A stretch of 14,727 nt of DNA from CAZJGF01 sp964545665 (lineage in GTDB: Bacteria > Chloroflexota > Dehalococcoidia > GIF9 > AB-539-J10): the NCBI GenBank assembly GCA_964545665.1, contig CAZJGF010000033.1:1-14727 (forward strand), written 5' to 3'. Below are positions 13,727-14,727 of the stretch, in pieces. Below the pieces are notes generated by a model that searched no databases, was not told the origin of the DNA, and worked only from the letters and a program-made list of their open reading frames with translations. Position 1 is the stretch's first letter; every line of letters starts with the position of its first letter. Position numbers and translations under genes: made by a program.

Positions 13727-14727
13727 TCATGTGTCAAACCAATCTGAATTGCTTTTGTCAACCGAGCGGCCGTCATTGATGACGTGGATCGTCAATCGAG
13801 TATGTTTGTCTGTGGGTATCTTCAAGCGCATGGTGACTGTTGCCGATTGGCCTTCCTTCAGCACAAAAGAGTCGCTTTTGGCGGGGTTCCAAAGGCGATT
13901 CTGGCCTGCATCGAAGCCAGCTAGTATATATGTATCGTGCACTGGAGCAGTGCCTAGGTTCTCAACGACTGTTGTCAAATCATAAATTCTCTCCTCTGCT
14001 GTGGCTTTCCAGCTATGAGTTAGGACAGGTACTGGAACGATATGGTAAATATATGCTGGCTCGTTAGCATATTCGTGCGGCACAACGCCGATTCTTCCGG
14101 CTTCCCCTGTAGTCTCCAGGTAGAAGTACCTCTTTCCGTTTTGTCGGTAGTATGTTCCGCAGAAGTGCTGTGCTTCCAGTACCCCGACTGCAACATGGCT
14201 AGGCAAGCTAACCAGAACCACGTCATAGCCCATGGTATCCAGTAGCTCCACCAAAAGTATTGAGGTGTCCTCACAATCTCCACCTTGGTCAACCAGGGTT
14301 TCGATAGGGTATCTTGGGTATTCGTCATAGCCGGTCGTAGTGGGATCAGAAGTATAGGCGAGGCTCTGGACGAAAGAAGCGGCAAAGTGTATGGTGTCGT
14401 ATTCATCCAGGTTGAGCCTTTGGGTCTCTTCCTTCAATTTACTTGCCAGGTCGCCTGTATAGGCATCATCCCTGGGGTCGGTGACGTAGACGGAATAGTT
14501 CTTGGTGGGTGGCCTGGGTTTTGCTCTATAGTAATCGTATAGCGCTTGGGGAATTTCTATTTCCCACATCCACTGATAATCACCGTAGGGCCAGTAGGAC
14601 CAGGTAAAATGCCTGGTGATTAGTTCGCCTTTGTCATTGCGAGCCGAAGGCGTGGCAATCTCTGGGGACGAGTCAGAGAATTGCGTGGATGGTGGGAGGG
14701 GTGTTAACGGTTGTGGTGTGAGACATC
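13727..14727 (-). CDS. Transglutaminase-like exported protein with C-terminal CARDB-like domain (5' end outside window)
   Basis: The frame is open from the right edge down to TGA at 13727-13729, so the N-terminus lies outside. An internal ATG at 14569 is not the start: 52 further in-frame codons precede it, including SYWPYGDYQW just upstream. Counting from that Met, the transglutaminase-like core has FVQSLAYT (66-73), DEYPRYPIETL (82-92), QGGDCEDTS (C99 catalytic), SLPSHVAVGV (H125) and YLETTG (E152). Cys, His and an acidic residue are thus in the usual order. The last part (about 190-280) looks like a CARDB-type beta domain. The residues at the window edge, a Cys followed by a Pro/Thr-rich stretch, resemble the mature start of a lipoprotein. 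It likely acts outside the membrane as a peptidase or crosslinking relative; the substrate is unknown. Confidence 0.75.
   Translation of the reverse strand, partial: CLTPQPLTPLPPSTQFSDSSPEIATPSARNDKGELITRHFTWSYWPYGDYQWMWEIEIPQALYDYYRAKPRPPTKNYSVYVTDPRDDAYTGDLASKLKEETQRLNLDEYDTIHFAASFVQSLAYTSDPTTTGYDEYPRYPIETLVDQGGDCEDTSILLVELLDTMGYDVVLVSLPSHVAVGVLEAQHFCGTYYRQNGKRYFYLETTGEAGRIGVVPHEYANEPAYIYHIVPVPVLTHSWKATAEERIYDLTTVVENLGTAPVHDTYILAGFDAGQNRLWNPAKSDSFVLKEGQSATVTMRLKIPTDKHTRLTIHVINDGRSVDKSNSDWFDT

Overview
The window looks like a contig from an anaerobic or microaerophilic bacterium, most likely of the Chloroflexota (Dehalococcoidia-like). This is an inference from gene content: two paralogues of the 4-hydroxybutyryl-CoA dehydratase / 4-hydroxyphenylacetate 3-hydroxylase flavoprotein family, a short QueG-like double [4Fe-4S] protein, a DUF2905 membrane protein, a DUF5667-type surface protein with Ig/PKD-like modules, and a transglutaminase-like exported protein. 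No rRNA, tRNA, CRISPR array, transposase or phage gene is visible. Two 100-N runs (5057-5156 and 12737-12836) show it is a scaffolded draft assembly.

Layout. 1-470: no protein gene that I would defend, but a good sigma-70-type promoter (95-123) and a strong intrinsic terminator (402-437) bracket about 300 nt of foldable sequence, a candidate orphan non-coding RNA. 471-1347: a DUF2905 membrane protein (-) and a YprB-like DEDD exonuclease-fold protein (+). 1380-4379: a 902-aa P-type Ca2+-ATPase-like pump (-), divergent from an ArsR-family regulator (+) that has a near-consensus promoter and an overlapping dyad. 4770-6544: a membrane-anchored surface protein with a tandem array of nine-residue, one-cysteine repeats, a DUF5667-like region and two Ig/PKD-like domains. 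6571-8788: the first dehydratase-family flavoprotein and the QueG-like protein, both (-). 8941-9945: Maf pyrophosphatase and a two-helix membrane protein. 10012-11481: the second dehydratase-family flavoprotein (+). 11559-13701: a cyclophilin-like-fold protein (-), an alpha/beta hydrolase (+, interrupted by a gap) and a histidine phosphatase (+). 13727 to the right edge: a transglutaminase-like protein (-), cut by the window end.

The most concrete structural result concerns the N runs. Both are flanked by perfect 55-bp direct repeats (5002-5056 = 5157-5211; 12682-12736 = 12837-12891), which is what contig ends overlapping by one k-mer look like. Removing the 100 N plus one 55-bp copy restores a single reading frame in both interrupted genes, so neither gene is broken and neither 55-bp repeat is biological. 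In the repeat protein the joined array also has a 108-bp higher-order period, so its true copy number is probably unresolved.

The most biologically interesting items are the orphan RNA locus, the cysteine-repeat surface protein sitting 30 nt behind an ArsR regulator with a paired CC motif, and the two dehydratase paralogues. Paralogue 1 keeps all four cluster ligands but differs at two active-site glutamates. Paralogue 2 also has an insertion between two of the ligands and lacks the active-site tyrosine.
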